Shown here piece by piece: positions 33,407 through 34,321 of a stretch of DNA of 34,321 nucleotides; position 1 is the first letter of the stretch, and each line of letters starts with the position of its first letter. The notes beneath the pieces are model-generated. The model saw only the letters and a list, made by a program, of their open reading frames with translations. It did no database searches and was not told the origin of the DNA. The translations under genes and the position numbers were made by a program. The stretch lies in NCBI GenBank assembly GCA_024684675.1, contig JAIKWO010000010.1:1-34321 (forward strand), written 5' to 3'. The stretch comes from Lachnospiraceae bacterium (GTDB lineage: Bacteria; Bacillota; Clostridia; Lachnospirales; Lachnospiraceae).

Positions 33407-33435
33407 ATTGTACAATACGGAAGCGAACAGGTCAA
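33407..33435 (-). promoter_or_regulatory. sigmaA promoter for the GH3-amidohydrolase operon
   Basis: On the minus strand TTGACC (33430-33435), 17 bases and TACAAT (33407-33412). The -10 lies inside a perfect 12-bp palindrome TATTGTACAATA (33406-33417), a possible operator. Confidence 0.75.
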
Positions 33436-33461
33436 AAAAGAAAAGCCGGGGAAATTAGTGG

Positions 33462-33490
33462 TTGACAGAGGGTACTTGGCATGTTACATT
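33462..33490 (+). promoter_or_regulatory. sigmaA promoter for the infC operon
   Basis: TTGACA (33462-33467), 17 bases and TACATT (33485-33490), with TGT before the -10. The predicted start is near 33497. It faces away from the GH3 promoter, with 26 bases between the two -35 boxes. Confidence 0.75.
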
Positions 33491-33496
33491 ATCACA

Positions 33497-33653
33497 GTAT
33501 GATAACAACAAAGCAGAGGCTACTCTCACCTCGGGGCAATCGGGCTACCGGGCGTTCATATTCTCATACCCCATGTGATGGGTTTAGAGGTTTATGATGT
33601 GGATGGCTTTTGCTGTCCACTTTTTTTATCGCATGAATATGGAGGGTAAAGCA
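33497..33653 (+). promoter_or_regulatory. structured infC-rpmI leader (L20-type attenuator candidate)
   Basis: The leader of about 155 bases contains GAGG / CCTC and CCCAT / ATGGG hairpins and ends in the terminator at 33599-33627, just before the infC ribosome binding site. In B. subtilis the infC-rpmI-rplT operon is attenuated by ribosomal protein L20 binding its leader; the position and terminator here fit that, but I could not confirm the consensus fold by alignment. The nearly 300-base gap between the GH3 and infC genes is filled by this leader and the two promoters. Confidence 0.65.
33599..33627 (+). terminator. intrinsic terminator within the infC leader
   Basis: GTGGATGGC / GCTGTCCAC (with two G-U pairs) closes on a TTTT loop and is followed by T7. 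Being upstream of an essential gene, it must be conditional, which marks it as an attenuator. Confidence 0.85.
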
Positions 33654-34160
33654 ATTAGCGACTTATTTATTAATGAACAGATCAGAGATCGTGAAGTTCG
33701 TGTGATCGGTGAAGACGGTGAACAGCTTGGCGTTATGTCTTCAAGAGATGCGCAGAAGCTTGCGGATGAGGCCGGACTTGACCTTGTGAAGATCGCACCC
33801 ACGGCGAAGCCGCCCGTATGTAAGATTGTGGACTATGGCAAGTACAAATATGAGATGGCACGCAAGGAGAAGGAAGCGAAGAAAAAGCAGCGTGTGATCG
33901 AGATCAAGGAGATTCGTCTGTCGCCCAACATTGACACGAACGATCTTAATACGAAAGTTTCCGCGGCAAGGAAGTTCCTTACAAAGGGTGACCGCGTGAA
34001 GATCACGCTTCGTTTCAGAGGTCGTGAGATGGCGCATATGGCAAGCAGCAAGCACATTTTGGATGATTTTGCCGAGGCACTTGCGGATATTGCTGTCGTT
34101 GAGAAGGCACCCAAGGTGGAAGGCCGCAGCATGACAATGTTTTTGACGGAGAAGCGCTAG
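33654..34160 (+). CDS. infC: translation initiation factor IF-3, probable AUU start
   Basis: IF-3 binds the 30S subunit, blocks premature 50S joining and checks the start codon. The 168-residue protein shows the N-terminal domain (INEQIRDREVRVIGEDGEQLG), the linker with KYKYEMARKEKEAKKKQR and the C-terminal domain (EIRLSPNIDTNDL, KVKITLRFRGREM-like VKITLRFRGREM). I place the start at ATT 33654, 8 bases after GGAGGG; the in-frame ATGs at 33633 and 33639 lie before or inside that SD and those further upstream lie in the terminator stem. An AUU start is known for infC, where it lets IF-3 limit its own synthesis. rpmI follows 59 bases later. Confidence 0.93.
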   Translation: MSDLFINEQIRDREVRVIGEDGEQLGVMSSRDAQKLADEAGLDLVKIAPTAKPPVCKIVDYGKYKYEMARKEKEAKKKQRVIEIKEIRLSPNIDTNDLNTKVSAARKFLTKGDRVKITLRFRGREMAHMASSKHILDDFAEALADIAVVEKAPKVEGRSMTMFLTEKR

Positions 34161-34219
34161 ACGTTCCGTTGAAATATATTACGGTATGATGATCATTTGA
34201 TGATAGGAGGAATAAAACG

Positions 34220-34321
34220 ATGCCGAAAATGAAAACCAGCAGAGCAGCTGCAAAACGCTTTAAAGCAACAGGTACAGGAAAGTTAAAGAGAGCGAAAGCT
34301 TACAAGAGCCATATCTTAACG
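34220..34321 (+). CDS. rpmI: 50S ribosomal protein L35, cut by the window edge
   Basis: The first 34 codons of L35 are present ([20 protein letters not shown], then [14 protein letters not shown]). L35 is about 65 residues, so roughly half is missing beyond the window. AGGAGG lies nine bases before the ATG. The order infC-rpmI predicts rplT next, outside the window. Very basic, as expected for an rRNA-binding protein. Confidence 0.97.
   Translation, partial: MPKMKTSRAAAKRFKATGTGKLKRAKAYKSHILT

Noticed and set aside
1-34321. CRISPR arrays, tRNA or rRNA genes
   Set aside because: No regularly spaced repeats, cloverleaf sequences or rRNA-like tracts were noticed in the intergenic regions, which are all short.

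Overview
The window looks like a stretch of chromosome from a low-to-mid GC Gram-positive anaerobe of the Clostridia, most plausibly a Lachnospiraceae relative. The basis is the gene content: an infC-rpmI operon with a terminator-bearing leader, MgtE, a PBP1A/NagZ pair, a GerMN lipoprotein behind an OmpR-type two-component pair, strong AGGAGG-type ribosome binding sites and sigmaA-like promoters. No 16S gene or other taxonomic marker is present, so genus is not assignable.

Layout. 1-3.5 kb: arginine genes argB and argD, followed at once by a solute-binding-like protein without transport partners. 3.6-7.4 kb: a ComEA-like lipoprotein, then response regulator, sensor kinase and GerMN lipoprotein, an order that recalls mtrA-mtrB-lpqB of Actinobacteria. 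7.4-10.2 kb: a minus-strand cytidylate-kinase-like protein, then a degenerate receiver-HPt protein overlapping a MATE transporter. 10.3-17.6 kb: a tightly packed six-gene operon with three successive HlyD/MacA-type adaptors, a MacB/FtsX-type permease, a small membrane-anchored protein and the ABC ATPase. 17.7-18.9 kb: xpt and a TetR-type regulator. 18.9-23.8 kb (minus): class A PBP and NagZ. 23.8-26.0 kb: mgtE, with a previously short and easily missed upstream overlapping ORF, and a HAD hydrolase. 26.0-29.9 kb: YigZ, a small AT-rich island (XRE regulator plus divergent membrane protein), a SEC-C protein and NagB. 30.0-33.4 kb (minus): a GH3-type acyl-adenylate/amide synthetase coupled to a YtcJ-like amidohydrolase. 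33.4-34.3 kb: infC, probably with an AUU start, and the beginning of rpmI.

How the parts work together. Several genes serve the cell envelope: PBP1A builds peptidoglycan, NagZ trims its fragments, NagB returns amino sugar to glycolysis, and the kinase/regulator/GerMN set probably senses envelope state. The three-adaptor ABC system is the best candidate for an undescribed system: all six genes overlap or nearly touch, so the adaptors are probably made together and may form a mixed assembly in a cell with no outer membrane. Second-tier candidates are the GH3 synthetase/amidohydrolase pair, the XRE island with two near-identical operators spaced 53 bp apart, and the ORF that runs across the mgtE ribosome binding site.

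All assignments come from reading motifs and gene order in the sequence; no database search was possible. Apart from the roughly 300-base infC leader described below, no stretch over 300 bases lacks a gene.
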